Assembly (NCBI GenBank): GCA_900768625.1
Contig: CAAGDO010000250.1
Span: 1 to 8,281, forward strand
DNA: 8,281 bases
DNA from: Bacteroidaceae bacterium
GTDB lineage: Bacteria; Bacteroidota; Bacteroidia; Bacteroidales; Bacteroidaceae
Direction: 5' to 3'
Shown one piece after another: positions 8,171 to 8,281 of this stretch. Below the pieces are notes generated by a model that saw only the letters and a program-made list of their open reading frames with translations, was not told the DNA's origin and ran no database searches. How positions within the stretch are numbered: the first letter of the stretch is position 1; every line of letters starts with the position of its first letter. The translations under genes and the position numbers were made by a program.

Positions 8171-8243
8171 CACGGGAAGAGAGGCTCGAACTCCCGACAC
8201 CTGGTTTTGGAGACCAGTGCTCTACCAACTGAGCTATTCCCGT
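8171..8243 (-). tRNA. tRNA-Trp (anticodon CCA)
   Basis: The minus strand folds into a complete 73-nt cloverleaf. It has a 7-bp acceptor stem (ACGGGAA with TTCCCGT), a D arm (GCTC/GAGC), an anticodon arm CTGGT-CTCCAAA-ACCAG whose loop centres on CCA (reading UGG, Trp), a 5-nt variable region, and a T arm (GGGAG-TTCGAGC-CTCTC with one G-U pair). The discriminator is G73, and with A1-U72 this fits bacterial tRNA-Trp identity. The 3' CCA is not encoded (CTAAAA follows), so it must be added by tRNA nucleotidyltransferase. A tRNA-Trp gene just ahead of secE is a common arrangement in bacteria. The gene is probably co-transcribed with secE, with RNase processing separating the two. Confidence 0.98.
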
Positions 8244-8281
8244 AAAAAGAGCAGGCCTTGTCTTTAACAGGCAAGGACCTG
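8244..8281 (-). terminator. Terminator-like hairpin directly upstream of tRNA-Trp (may extend past the window edge)
   Basis: On the minus strand CAGG (8281-8278) pairs with CCTG (8255-8252), and CCTTG (8276-8272) pairs with CAAGG (8260-8256). A bulged T at 8277 interrupts the stem, and the loop is 11 nt. CTC and five T residues (8248-8244) follow, ending at the first base of the tRNA. The form is that of a modest intrinsic terminator for a gene upstream of the window; tuf is the usual neighbour in this cluster but is not visible here. An alternative smaller fold (GCCT/AGGC) is possible, so the active structure is uncertain. Confidence 0.5.

Noticed and set aside
8156..8200. Upstream start for secE at 8200, adding 15 residues.
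   Set aside because: The extension is translated from the 3' half of the tRNA-Trp gene and is not part of the SecE family N-terminus; the ATG at 8155 fits.

Overview
The window is core housekeeping chromosome from a Bacteroidota bacterium, most likely of the order Bacteroidales (Prevotella/Bacteroides-like). This rests on the form of the beta subunit (1270 residues, with FFGTNALSQFMDQTNPLAE in the rifampicin region), on the ELKMGEC form of beta-prime, and on the absence of any clear Shine-Dalgarno sequence before any of the eight start codons, which is typical of that phylum. The order is inferred from recalled family character, not from a search.

Everything runs on the minus strand, so the order of transcription is from high to low coordinates: a terminator-like hairpin at the right edge (8244-8281), tRNA-Trp(CCA) (8171-8243), secE (7961-8155), nusG (7409-7951), rplK (6914-7354), rplA (6195-6893), rplJ (5662-6180), rplL (5228-5602), an intrinsic-terminator-like hairpin (5161-5202) and a 110-nt rpoB leader, rpoB (1238-5050), a long near-perfect hairpin (1169-1235), and the first 377 codons of rpoC (1-1131), which runs off the left edge. 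Spacings among the secE-to-rplL genes are short (9 to 59 nt). No gap exceeds 177 nt and no convincing promoter was found, so the block looks like one long transcriptional unit entered from beyond the right edge.

The genes supply the core of gene expression: a Trp tRNA, the SecE translocon subunit, the NusG elongation factor, the L1 stalk protein, the L11/L10/L7-L12 GTPase-associated stalk of the 50S subunit, and the two large RNA polymerase subunits. This is the widely conserved secE-nusG-rplKAJL-rpoBC cluster, and all coding regions look intact and ordinary.

The points worth a second look lie in the non-coding RNA. They are (1) an attenuator-like terminator between the stalk genes and rpoBC, with a possible competing pairing next to the rplL stop codon; (2) a roughly 67-nt hairpin with about 28 base pairs filling most of the rpoB-rpoC gap; (3) a terminator-like hairpin whose T-tract abuts the tRNA 5' end, leaving no room for a promoter; and (4) a tRNA only 15 nt before secE. 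I see no mobile element, CRISPR array, defence system or new protein system here.
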